In this document: piece by piece, positions 1 through 6,198 of the stretch
How the letters are laid out: each line of letters opens with the position of its first letter
Position numbering within the stretch: the first letter of the stretch is position 1
NCBI GenBank assembly: GCA_905372265.1
Contig: CAJPOL010000095.1
Location: 1-6,198, forward strand
DNA length: 6,198 nucleotides
Direction of reading: 5' to 3'
Origin: an uncultured Treponema sp.
GTDB taxonomy: Bacteria; Spirochaetota; Spirochaetia; Treponematales; Treponemataceae
Made by a program: the position numbers and the translations under genes
The notes under the pieces: generated by a model
Told to the model about the DNA's origin: nothing
The model's database searches: none
What the model saw: only the letters and a program-made list of their open reading frames with translations

Positions 1-1121
1 GGAAGCGCTGCCGGTGCGGTGTTTCCGCCGGACTGACTGTCCATAACCGGTAGGCATTCATCGGAGTGCTCTGCGGAACCGCCGCTGCAAGAATCGGAGC
101 GTCCTGCTGTCAGGCGGACGGATGTAAAAACGGCATAACCGGTACAGCACAGCAGCGCTCCCAGTACAGCCGGTACAATCCAAAAACCGCCTGCTATAAT
201 ACGCATATACAACACTGTCTGCGGAAAGACAGTGATGATAACGGTACCGGTATTCCGCACCGGCTGCACAAAAATAAGATGATTGCGCCCTTTGATATGT
301 CTGATAAGCGGAGGCTGCGCAGTATGATCCGCTTGCGCTTGGTTATACGCTGATAACGGAGCAGCCTGCATAAACGGCTGTATGGCGGTCTGTAGGCTTG
401 CAACTGTGGAAGCACCATTTCCGCAATAAGAAAGCAATATGCCGCTGCGTTCATCGGCAAGCTGTACCGCCGCTTCATTTGAGGGGGCAAGCAGCCGAAG
501 CTGATTTTTAAAATATGAAGAGTGCAATAGTATGAGAAGTTTTCCTGTATTCGCAGCAGTATTTTGCAAGGGGAACGTTTGCGCAAACACGAGCAGCAGC
601 AGCCGGTTTCCTTTCGATATGCCCGTGCATTCAGGCAGCCATGCGTTTGTATAAATAGGCCGTAAATACCGTTCCCGCCATTGGCTGCTGTTTAAACCTT
701 CAAATTCCAACAGCGAGGGGTACATAAAATTGATGTCGAAAAATGCATTATCAGCTTCAAGCAGGTAACCGCTCTTTTTTGAATAAATGTACAGGCCTGC
801 AATTTCAGGATGTACCGATTTAATATATGAAAGCTGACGCTGTGCATTAATAATTGTTTGTATATCCGCCGACCCTTGAGTGATTGCTCCCTGCGTTACA
901 AAGGTTTGCACTTCCGTATTCAGCATCAGCATATAAGAAAGGCGCTGTATCTCACGCATGGTTAGATAAAGAGAATCGGCTGTATTCATCAGCATATCTT
1001 GATATGCCGCCTTTTGTTCATTCAGCTTTCGATAAAAGAGAGCGCTTCCGGCGACACAGAGAAGACCGCTGATAATACAGCATGAGATCACCGCTGTCCG
1101 CGAGCTGAGAAAGTTTTGCAT
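1..1121 (-). CDS. Membrane-anchored sensor/regulator, 5' part only (probable AraC-type regulator with extracytoplasmic Cache-like domain)
   Basis: This reading frame is open from the ATG at 1121-1119 to the left edge (373 codons plus 2 bases), so the C-terminus is missing. I translated it by hand and found no stop. Residues about 10-30 form a hydrophobic helix (with C14, C15, C22), residues about 31-305 are probably extracytoplasmic, and about 308-332 form a second helix. The segment after helix 1 is amphipathic (MREIQRLSYMLMLNTEVQTF, 55-74), and the stretch around 107-130 (IAGLYIYSKKSGYLLEAD) is typical of Cache-like sensor domains. This layout is known from large AraC-family regulators and YesM-type histidine kinases of Firmicutes and treponemes. 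The sequence after helix 2 is a polar, Ser/Gly-rich linker (338-373) with no recognisable HAMP, which favours the AraC type, but the output domain is not in the window. It has its own promoter upstream. No Shine-Dalgarno precedes the ATG; an in-frame GTG at 1148-1146 is an alternative start, limited by an in-frame TAG at 1166-1164. Confidence 0.75.
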   Translation of the reverse strand, partial: MQNFLSSRTAVISCCIISGLLCVAGSALFYRKLNEQKAAYQDMLMNTADSLYLTMREIQRLSYMLMLNTEVQTFVTQGAITQGSADIQTIINAQRQLSYIKSVHPEIAGLYIYSKKSGYLLEADNAFFDINFMYPSLLEFEGLNSSQWRERYLRPIYTNAWLPECTGISKGNRLLLLVFAQTFPLQNTAANTGKLLILLHSSYFKNQLRLLAPSNEAAVQLADERSGILLSYCGNGASTVASLQTAIQPFMQAAPLSAYNQAQADHTAQPPLIRHIKGRNHLIFVQPVRNTGTVIITVFPQTVLYMRIIAGGFWIVPAVLGALLCCTGYAVFTSVRLTAGRSDSCSGGSAEHSDECLPVMDSQSGGNTAPAAL

Positions 1122-1157
1122 ACGTTGTACTATCGGTTTAATCGGCACAATGGCTTC

Positions 1158-1186
1158 AGTATACTATATCGACGGTAAAATTGCAA
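1158..1186 (-). promoter_or_regulatory. Sigma-70-type promoter for the sensor/regulator gene
   Basis: On the minus strand a -35 box TTGCAA (1186-1181) and a -10 box TATACT (1163-1158) are separated by exactly 17 bases. Each differs from consensus at one or two positions. Transcription would start near 1151, about 30 bases before the ATG at 1121. It lies after the stop of the lipoprotein gene, so the regulator can be transcribed independently of malQ and the lipoprotein. This is a pattern match by eye, without experimental support. Confidence 0.6.
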
Positions 1187-1208
1187 AAACCTATGAGCTG
1201 CGTTCTCA
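1184..1208 (-). terminator. Weak possible terminator after the lipoprotein gene
   Basis: Reading the minus strand, a short stem TGAG/CTCA with a 7-base loop (1208-1194) is followed within a few bases by GTTTTTG (1190-1184). The stem is only 4 bp, so termination would be inefficient at best, and the T-run overlaps the -35 box of the next promoter. Read-through from the malQ-lipoprotein operon into the regulator gene remains possible. Confidence 0.25.
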
Positions 1209-1239
1209 GTGTGATAAATAGCTTGTGATCTGAATTACC

Positions 1240-3816
1240 TCACTGCAGCATAAGATGAAGCGTTTTAATTGACGGCAATTCATCCGCTATGAATGAGGTA
1301 ACCGTAAGAGTATACGGCAGTCCCTGCAGCAGTTTTGCAATATCGCGCGCCGGAATAACCGCCCTAAAAAGGCCGTCTTTCAGCATCTGTGCCTGATAGG
1401 TGCTTTCACTGCCGTCTTCGTGCCAGAGGATCAGCGTAACCGTCCCTTCCGACAACGGTTTGTAATCAGTCTCAGGATAGGTACATTGTAAAGCCTTTAT
1501 GTCATAGACTGCATCGCTCGTTTTTTCTACCGCTTGAGGAGCCGTAACCGATTGAATAATCGTTTGCTTTTGAGAAAAACTGAGATGCCACTGCCATGAA
1601 TCATAGGGATAAGTACGGACGGCCCGGGCCGCCGCTACCTTGCCTGTAAAGTCAATCGAGTCGATGAGGAACGGTCCGCTCGAAATATAGGCATGGTTAT
1701 GTTTATCGATAAAATCAATGCTTGCCCGATACCGCTGTAGGGCATCCTCAAGTGAAATAATGCCTGCAAGCGGAAGAGGAATATGCTTCTCGGCGATAAA
1801 ACGTTCCAGCTGAAACCGTATATCGGCGATGCAGACAGGATTGATAAGATCGATGTATTCAGCAGTAGGATCGGTATCGGAAAAGGAATAGACGGTTTCA
1901 CTGTGAGCGCCGTGAGCAACGATTTCGGAAATTGCTTCATATATTTCCCACGGAACCGTGATTCTCGGCGCCGACAAACCGGTCTTGACGGAAAGGCTGC
2001 CGATAACCGAGGCGGTCTTATTGCTGTCCGGCGCAAAGTAATAATTGATATAGTTCGTTACGGTTCCGTCAGCATGAAAGACCGATCCTTGATACATATC
2101 AAAAAAGAGAGACAGTACCTCTGCAAGCAAAGGGTCGAAATAGGGATCATCCTCACTGTCTTTTGTACTCCACTCTTTATCAAAGGCTCTACTGTACCGG
2201 ACATCCGCAAGCGTTATCGGACACCCGTTATGCCAGCAGTATCCCTGTCTCAACCAGCCGGTTGCCGATCCCGCAGCTGTATTTCCTGATGGAACAGGTT
2301 CCCATGATTTGGTCTGAGAATTGTATTTTTCGGCTTCGGGCGGAACGTCAAGCGCTCCGCATATATGTCCTTCGCTATTAAGTTTAGGCCTTGCAATCAA
2401 ACTGTCAGAGTCATAGTAAGATAATAAGGGAATGATGCGGGCGTCATGCGGCGCTTCATCGATCTCCGCATCGCTTGATGCATTTGCAACGATAATGGAT
2501 AAAGCATCATTAAATCCTGCTTCTCCGACAGGATCCCATGGGCTATTGAAAAGCATACCTGCAGGATCCCAATAGATAGTCCGCAGAACTTTTTGACCGG
2601 CATACATACCCTCAGTATCCGGTTTTATATCGGCAGTCCGGATCGACCAGTGATTTATTCCATCGCCGATACCGTAAATACTGCGGCGCAAAAACCGGTC
2701 TTTGCGGGCGATAAAATACGTTTGCTCGGCAAGTAAATAGATACGCACGGATTCCAAAAGCCCCAGTTTTGTAACTTCAAGACAGGCGTGCCAATAGTCA
2801 GCTGTATGCAGATAGTCGCCGTATACCAGCTTTTTTGAAAGCCTATCGAGCAAATCGTTAGTGTAGTTCCAATTACCATAATGCCCGCCGCCCGGCATGT
2901 TATTCTCAAACGGCGCATACATCTGAGCGGTTACATCTTCCCACCAGCGGCGCGTACTTGACGCCCCCCAGTATTCAGTGTACATGCTCCATTGATAGCT
3001 CGCCGGATCGGAGGCGTAGACTGCGGTAAAGGCGTAAGCGCTATCGTATACGCGATTTTCAACGGTAAAACCGGCTTTTTCAAGGAGCATTTCAATATAT
3101 CGTCCGATCGGCGCCGCATCGAGATCATCATTCCGCGTAATCAGCTTAATGGTTACCGGCTTTTCGCCGTAAAACCATCTGCCGTCCCTGTTGAGTAAGA
3201 CACCTTTGTTCTCCGGCAGCCGCGCCGCTTTGACCATTGCATTATGAATATTGGAAAGTGCACGATACTCATCGCCTGTTTCCGTGATACCGAGTTTTGT
3301 AGGCAGCGCCGCATAGCGGTCTGAACCGGGATGCTCAGGTATAACAGCCGTAAACATCGGATTGCCCTCGCCTGAAAAAATGGTATCAATAATACGCCGC
3401 CTGTTAACCAGCCAGTTGAGCGCATAGCGGATTTCCTGCATTGCAAATGGGTTAAAGACGGCGTCCGCTCCCGGAAGCGTAACGGTATAAGGCGGCGCGT
3501 TGGGAACGGGATTCAATAAAAAAGACCGCGCATTTCCCGTAGACGAATAAATATCAAGTTTATTCCTATCGCTTTCAGAAAGCGAATTCAGCGTTTTACG
3601 GGTGATGCTGTTTAAACATATATCATGCTTTCCATCGATTACCGACTGCACTGCGGCGGTAAAGTCATCGGTTACCGTATACAACACTGTATCGGGGATC
3701 GGGCCGTTGATACCGGAAGAAAGCGTGCTTTCCGTCTCTTTTCCCTTGCATGAGCAGAGTGCAAGCGCAACAAACGCAGGCAGCAGTATGATCCGCATAG
3801 TATTTCTAACCGTCAT
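1240..3816 (-). CDS. Lipoprotein, family 5 (OppA/DppA-like) ABC transporter solute-binding protein, long form
   Basis: This is a complete 858-residue gene ending in TGA. The start at 3816 is supported by AAGGAG nine bases upstream. Residues 1-23 form a lipoprotein signal peptide: charged start, hydrophobic core (9-20) and lipobox L20-C21-S22-C23, with C23 the likely lipidated residue; the mature protein should be anchored on the membrane and bind solute outside it. The next part (about 60-400) resembles the later lobe of family 5 binding proteins, with a block around 88-104 (LDIYSSTGNARSFLLNPVPN, ending at 106) and FNPFAMQEIRYALNWLVNR (121-139). The motif that normally lies near the N-terminus, W-x-N/D-G-x-P-x-T-x-x-D-V, appears only at 528-539, and the usual mid-protein S/T-G-P-F/Y motif at 713-716. 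Residues about 785-858 look like an added small beta-rich domain. Long binding proteins of this kind occur in archaea and Thermotogae, as I recall. Family 5 members bind peptides, nickel or, in Thermotoga, oligosaccharides; adjacency to malQ hints at a glucan ligand, but the ligand cannot be read from sequence. No permease genes are present in the window. Confidence 0.8.
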   Translation of the reverse strand: MTVRNTMRIILLPAFVALALCSCKGKETESTLSSGINGPIPDTVLYTVTDDFTAAVQSVIDGKHDICLNSITRKTLNSLSESDRNKLDIYSSTGNARSFLLNPVPNAPPYTVTLPGADAVFNPFAMQEIRYALNWLVNRRRIIDTIFSGEGNPMFTAVIPEHPGSDRYAALPTKLGITETGDEYRALSNIHNAMVKAARLPENKGVLLNRDGRWFYGEKPVTIKLITRNDDLDAAPIGRYIEMLLEKAGFTVENRVYDSAYAFTAVYASDPASYQWSMYTEYWGASSTRRWWEDVTAQMYAPFENNMPGGGHYGNWNYTNDLLDRLSKKLVYGDYLHTADYWHACLEVTKLGLLESVRIYLLAEQTYFIARKDRFLRRSIYGIGDGINHWSIRTADIKPDTEGMYAGQKVLRTIYWDPAGMLFNSPWDPVGEAGFNDALSIIVANASSDAEIDEAPHDARIIPLLSYYDSDSLIARPKLNSEGHICGALDVPPEAEKYNSQTKSWEPVPSGNTAAGSATGWLRQGYCWHNGCPITLADVRYSRAFDKEWSTKDSEDDPYFDPLLAEVLSLFFDMYQGSVFHADGTVTNYINYYFAPDSNKTASVIGSLSVKTGLSAPRITVPWEIYEAISEIVAHGAHSETVYSFSDTDPTAEYIDLINPVCIADIRFQLERFIAEKHIPLPLAGIISLEDALQRYRASIDFIDKHNHAYISSGPFLIDSIDFTGKVAAARAVRTYPYDSWQWHLSFSQKQTIIQSVTAPQAVEKTSDAVYDIKALQCTYPETDYKPLSEGTVTLILWHEDGSESTYQAQMLKDGLFRAVIPARDIAKLLQGLPYTLTVTSFIADELPSIKTLHLMLQ

Positions 3817-3825
3817 GTACCGTAA

Positions 3826-3831
3826 CTCCTT
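3826..3831 (-). promoter_or_regulatory. Ribosome binding site of the lipoprotein gene
   Basis: AAGGAG on the minus strand lies nine bases before the ATG at 3816-3814, inside the 25-base gap after malQ. It fixes this ATG rather than the internal one at codon 7. The short gap, which contains no promoter or terminator, supports co-transcription with malQ. Confidence 0.75.
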
Positions 3832-3841
3832 GATTGTGCAG

Positions 3842-5881
3842 TTATTTTTCCTGTATTACCGCTTTTAAGCGCGCCAGCAGCCGCTTATTCTTTGTCATTT
3901 CTTCTATAGAAATCGGCAGCCGGTATGTCCAATTTGCATCGCTGACCGTACCGGGCGTATTCACGCGCTCGGCTTCAGGCGGAATATCCGTCAGCTCGCT
4001 GAATATGACGCCGAGCCAATCCTGTATCGGAAAAATTTTTAGACGCGAGGGCGCTTTCACAAGAGCTTTGAGCAAAGCCGCAGCGAGCTCTTCCGTATAA
4101 GCAGGTTTGCGCCCATCGGGAACACATAGCCGTCTGCGTGTTTCATCATCGATTTCAAGCGCATCAAAAAAGGAGCGTACATCGTCATACGAAAGCTCCT
4201 TTTCCCACCATTGCCGTAGCGAAGAAGAGTCATGCACGGAAGTTACCGCAACGGCTTTTTCAGGATAATCTTTCAGCGGAATGAAAGGCGCTTCCAGCTC
4301 CTTCCACCGCCGCTCCCAGCGGAATACCCTCAGACTGAATATATTCAGATCATGCAGCACCTGCGGCAGGACAGGAGGAATAGCGCCTAAGTCTTCAGCG
4401 CACGGCTGCATATCAACGGCGCTGCACAGTTCCGATAAAATCTCTTCCGCTTGTTTTTTCCAGAGTTTGTTCTGCTGTTCATCTTTTTCCGCTACCAGCG
4501 CCGAAAAATGCTGCTTTTCCGTCTCGGAAAGCGAATGCCATGCCGATGCCGCTTCATACCGGCATGCCGCCGTATATACGGCTCGTCCGTCATGGGTTCT
4601 GCCGGCAGATACCAGCATCCGGTCTTTCCACTTCTGCTTGAGGACGGCTTCAACGTCCGGCGGCAGTTCATACCGGCCTATATCGGCCTCGCTTTTGATC
4701 TCGCTCTTAAAGAGCCAGAGCTCCTCATTTCCTATCCTATCGGTTACTTTATGCAATAGTCCGTGCGCATACAGATAGTCGTTGTTTACCGCTGCCTGAA
4801 CGATCCCCGTACTGATATGAGGTTCCGCCATCCAGCGTATCCGCTCCTCAGAAAATCCGGCATTCAATAAGTCTGTTACCGTTATTTCCGCATACGGCAG
4901 CGTTTTTCCCAAAACGCCGGTACTTTCTCCTTCGGGAATTGCCCACATCCTAAAGAAGCCGAGGATATGATCGAGCCGGTATGCATGATAATACTGCGCA
5001 GCCTGACGTAAACGCTCTTTCCACCAGCGGTAGCCGGTCGCTTTCAAATTCGTCCAGTTATAAATAGGGAAACCCCAGTTCTGACCGGAAGGATTATCGC
5101 CGTCAGGAGGGCTCCCCGCACGGAGATCATTACGGAAATATTCGGGATACGCCCATACCTCTACGGAATCTTCATTCATTAGAATGGGAATATCGCCTTT
5201 AAGCGCAATACCGTTCTCTGAGCAATAGCGTACCGCTTGCAGCAGCTGCCGGTGCAAATGCATTTGGAGCCACGCATAAAAAATATGTTCATGTTTAAGC
5301 GCAGGATCGTTCCATACGGCCTTAATCTGCGCTGCGGAGGGGAACTTCATTGCAGCGTTCTCTTTCCATTCTTTCCATGAGGCATGATAATTCTGCCGTT
5401 TGATATTCTTAAAAACGGCATATTCAATAACCCATGGATTTTTCTTAATCCAGTCCGAAAGCTCTCCCTCAGCGGAATCAGCGATAATCCGTTCTTCCGA
5501 CTTATTGAATATATCATGTAATAGAATATTTTTTTCATGCAGAACACGCCGGTACTCAAACCGCTCCGTTTTTGACTGCGGCGCAAGCGTTGTCCTCATT
5601 TTTTGAATGGCTTTTTTGAACGGTTGCGCCTCCGGTATTTCCTCTAAGCGGATATACAGAGGATGCAGTGCAAATGCCGAAAGCGCATTGTAAGGAGAAC
5701 TGTCCGTGCCCGTATCGTTAATCGGCAGCAGCTGAATGATGCTCAATCCGGCGCTTTTGCAAAAATCGGCAAAGGGAATTAAATCCAAGAACTCACCGGC
5801 GCCGCAGCTCTTTTTTGTTTTAAGAGCGGAAACAGGCACAGCCGCGCCGCAAAGAGAATGCGCATGCGGTGTAAATTTCAT
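3842..5881 (-). CDS. malQ: 4-alpha-glucanotransferase (amylomaltase, GH77), DPE2-like, without starch-binding modules
   Basis: MalQ transfers alpha-1,4-glucan segments between maltodextrins (or to another acceptor glycan) and releases glucose, in the cytoplasm; no signal peptide is seen. The protein is complete at 679 residues. GH77 landmarks appear in order: QLLPINDTGTDSSPYNALSAF (from 50), a substrate-site block KGDIPILMNEDSVEVW (228-243), GSPPDGDNPSGQNWGFPIY (256-274), the nucleophile block YRLDHILGFFRMWAIP (301-316, nucleophile D304), the acid/base block AEDLG (495-499, E496), the transition-state Asp block VHDSSSLRQWWE (549-560, D551), and the terminal R-x-N-x-PGT-x(5)-NW block (639-651). 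All three catalytic residues are therefore present. The LLPINDT...FALHPLY signature and the overall length, longer than the about 500-residue amylomaltases, match the catalytic part of plant DPE2 and its Bacteroides relatives, but the paired N-terminal CBM20 modules of those proteins are absent. The start at 5881 is supported by a strong ribosome binding site and by the protein beginning directly with the catalytic domain. It is the first gene of a likely operon with the downstream lipoprotein. Confidence 0.95.
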   Translation of the reverse strand: MKFTPHAHSLCGAAVPVSALKTKKSCGAGEFLDLIPFADFCKSAGLSIIQLLPINDTGTDSSPYNALSAFALHPLYIRLEEIPEAQPFKKAIQKMRTTLAPQSKTERFEYRRVLHEKNILLHDIFNKSEERIIADSAEGELSDWIKKNPWVIEYAVFKNIKRQNYHASWKEWKENAAMKFPSAAQIKAVWNDPALKHEHIFYAWLQMHLHRQLLQAVRYCSENGIALKGDIPILMNEDSVEVWAYPEYFRNDLRAGSPPDGDNPSGQNWGFPIYNWTNLKATGYRWWKERLRQAAQYYHAYRLDHILGFFRMWAIPEGESTGVLGKTLPYAEITVTDLLNAGFSEERIRWMAEPHISTGIVQAAVNNDYLYAHGLLHKVTDRIGNEELWLFKSEIKSEADIGRYELPPDVEAVLKQKWKDRMLVSAGRTHDGRAVYTAACRYEAASAWHSLSETEKQHFSALVAEKDEQQNKLWKKQAEEILSELCSAVDMQPCAEDLGAIPPVLPQVLHDLNIFSLRVFRWERRWKELEAPFIPLKDYPEKAVAVTSVHDSSSLRQWWEKELSYDDVRSFFDALEIDDETRRRLCVPDGRKPAYTEELAAALLKALVKAPSRLKIFPIQDWLGVIFSELTDIPPEAERVNTPGTVSDANWTYRLPISIEEMTKNKRLLARLKAVIQEK

Positions 5882-5887
5882 AGTAAG

Positions 5888-5894
5888 CCTCCTT
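5888..5894 (-). promoter_or_regulatory. Ribosome binding site of malQ
   Basis: AAGGAGG on the minus strand, six bases before the ATG at 5881-5879, is a near-perfect Shine-Dalgarno sequence and decides this start codon. It suggests efficient translation. Confidence 0.85.
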
Positions 5895-5920
5895 AGCTAT
5901 TCAAAATAAGCGGTACGTCA

Positions 5921-5938
5921 GGACAATTTAAAAAGTCC
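5921..5938. promoter_or_regulatory. Operator-like palindrome in the malQ leader
   Basis: An 18-base palindrome with the form GGAC-AA-TTTAAA-AA-GTCC has two mismatched inner pairs. It sits between the predicted malQ -10 box and its ribosome binding site, where a bound repressor would block transcription. The regulator is unknown. Symmetry and position are seen; function is inferred. Confidence 0.35.
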
Positions 5939-5965
5939 GTTGCGTTTTTGAAGATGTTCTTATCT

Positions 5966-5994
5966 ATTGTACACTAAAAGCGGCGCTATAGAAA
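5966..5994 (-). promoter_or_regulatory. Probable sigma-70 promoter of the malQ-lipoprotein operon
   Basis: On the minus strand the -10 candidate TACAAT (5971-5966) matches consensus at five of six positions. Seventeen bases upstream lies a poor -35 candidate TTTCTA (5994-5989). The predicted start, near 5959, would give a leader of nearly 80 bases that contains the GGAC/GTCC palindrome. The weak -35 would suit an activator-dependent promoter. Confidence 0.45.
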
Positions 5995-5999
5995 GGTAT

Positions 6000-6013
6000 T
6001 TCTTGATTAAGAA
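6000..6013. promoter_or_regulatory. Palindrome just upstream of the malQ -35 box
   Basis: TTCTT-GATT-AAGAA has 5-base half-sites around a 4-base centre. It ends six bases before the predicted -35 box, a typical position for an activator site. AT-rich palindromes of this length also occur by chance, so this is only a candidate. Confidence 0.25.
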
Positions 6014-6063
6014 TTGCTTTTCTCCAAAACGGGTGTATTTACTGATGCGGAGGGGTTGTTAAA

Positions 6064-6156
6064 TTAACCGCAGAGAGCGCAAAGGATTCAGCAACGGCTT
6101 TCATACCAACGCTATTCCCCAATCCTTTCCGCGCTCTTAGCGCCCTTCGCGGTTTA
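6064..6156. repeat. Imperfect long inverted repeat made of 9-base units
   Basis: The left arm (6064-6088) reads TTAACCGC, AGAGAGCGC, AAAGGATT. The right arm (6121-6156), read on the minus strand, gives TAAACCGC, GAAGGGCGC, TAAGAGCGC, then GGAAAGGATT. The arms thus share ACCGC, AGAGCGC and AAAGGATT, the right arm carrying one extra 9-base unit and a 2-base insertion. A 32-base spacer (6089-6120) separates them. Similar CGC-plus-purine repeats are scattered between genes in several unrelated bacterial phyla, from memory. It could be a dispersed repeat or a transcript-end structure; there is no T-run directly after it on either strand. Confidence 0.6.
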
Positions 6157-6173
6157 CCGCCATGGACGGCGGT
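6156..6173. repeat. Short perfect hairpin next to the long inverted repeat
   Basis: ACCGCC and GGCGGT form a 6-bp perfect stem around a 6-base loop, directly adjoining the right arm of the long inverted repeat. A TTTTT run occurs about 19 bases further on at the plus-strand end, too far away for a normal intrinsic terminator. Confidence 0.4.
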
Positions 6174-6198
6174 GGTTCCAATCAGTAACAAGTTTTTG

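Larger units (their letters stand above)
5882..6198. other. Intergenic region upstream of malQ
   Basis: No credible coding sequence lies in these 317 bases on either strand. The part next to malQ (to about 6013) carries the leader, promoter and two palindromes; the distal part (6064-6173) carries the repeats. The stretch 6014-6063 and the last 25 bases show nothing I can name. The gene to the right lies outside the window, so its orientation is unknown. Confidence 0.7.

Noticed and set aside
66..353. 95-codon open frame on the plus strand at the left end
   Set aside because: It is antisense to the sensor gene and shows no recognisable domain or ribosome binding site.
194..586. 130-codon open frame on the minus strand
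   Set aside because: It is in a different frame from the continuous sensor reading frame that covers the whole of 1-1121 and has coherent membrane helices and a Cache-like region.
1783..2289. 168-codon open frame on the plus strand
   Set aside because: It lies fully inside the lipoprotein gene on the opposite strand and shows no family motifs; the minus-strand frame has a clear signal peptide and family blocks.
4281..4778. 165-codon open frame on the plus strand, rich in Ser, Cys and Arg
   Set aside because: It is antisense to the malQ segment between the nucleophile and transition-state blocks; its composition is that of a reverse-complement shadow.
6064..6156. Long inverted repeat read as the terminal repeats of an insertion sequence
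   Set aside because: The arms are only 32 bases apart, with no room for a transposase, and no flanking target duplication is visible.
6156..6198. Hairpin plus TTTTT as an intrinsic terminator on the plus strand
   Set aside because: The T-run begins about 19 bases after the stem, whereas intrinsic terminators need it directly after.

Overview
The window looks like part of a spirochaete chromosome, most likely a Treponema. This rests on the mid-range base composition (judged by eye), the large lipoprotein with a short spirochaete-style signal peptide, and the mix of gene types; no rRNA or other taxonomic marker is present, so it is an inference. All three genes lie on the minus strand, so transcription runs from the right end of the window to the left.

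Layout in transcription order. Positions 6198-5882 are a 317-base intergenic region. It holds an imperfect long inverted repeat built from 9-base units (6064-6156), a small perfect hairpin, two operator-like palindromes and a plausible sigma-70 promoter. Next is malQ (5881-3842), a complete 679-residue GH77 4-alpha-glucanotransferase of the DPE2-like type but without the usual N-terminal starch-binding modules. After 25 bases comes a complete 858-residue lipoprotein (3816-1240) related to family 5 (OppA/DppA-like) ABC solute-binding proteins. Its conserved blocks appear in an order that looks circularly permuted relative to OppA. Both genes have good Shine-Dalgarno sequences and probably form one operon. 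After a 118-base gap with its own strong promoter comes the 5' part of a third gene (1121-1, running off the left edge). It encodes two membrane helices around a roughly 275-residue extracytoplasmic, Cache-like domain, as in membrane-anchored AraC-family regulators or YesM-type sensors. The output domain lies outside the window.

How the parts may work together (inference): the lipoprotein captures an oligosaccharide or oligopeptide at the outer face of the cytoplasmic membrane, MalQ rearranges alpha-1,4-glucan chains in the cytoplasm, and the membrane sensor reports on an external signal and may regulate the locus. No permease or ATPase gene for the binding protein is visible here. No tRNA, rRNA, CRISPR array, transposase or phage gene was found.
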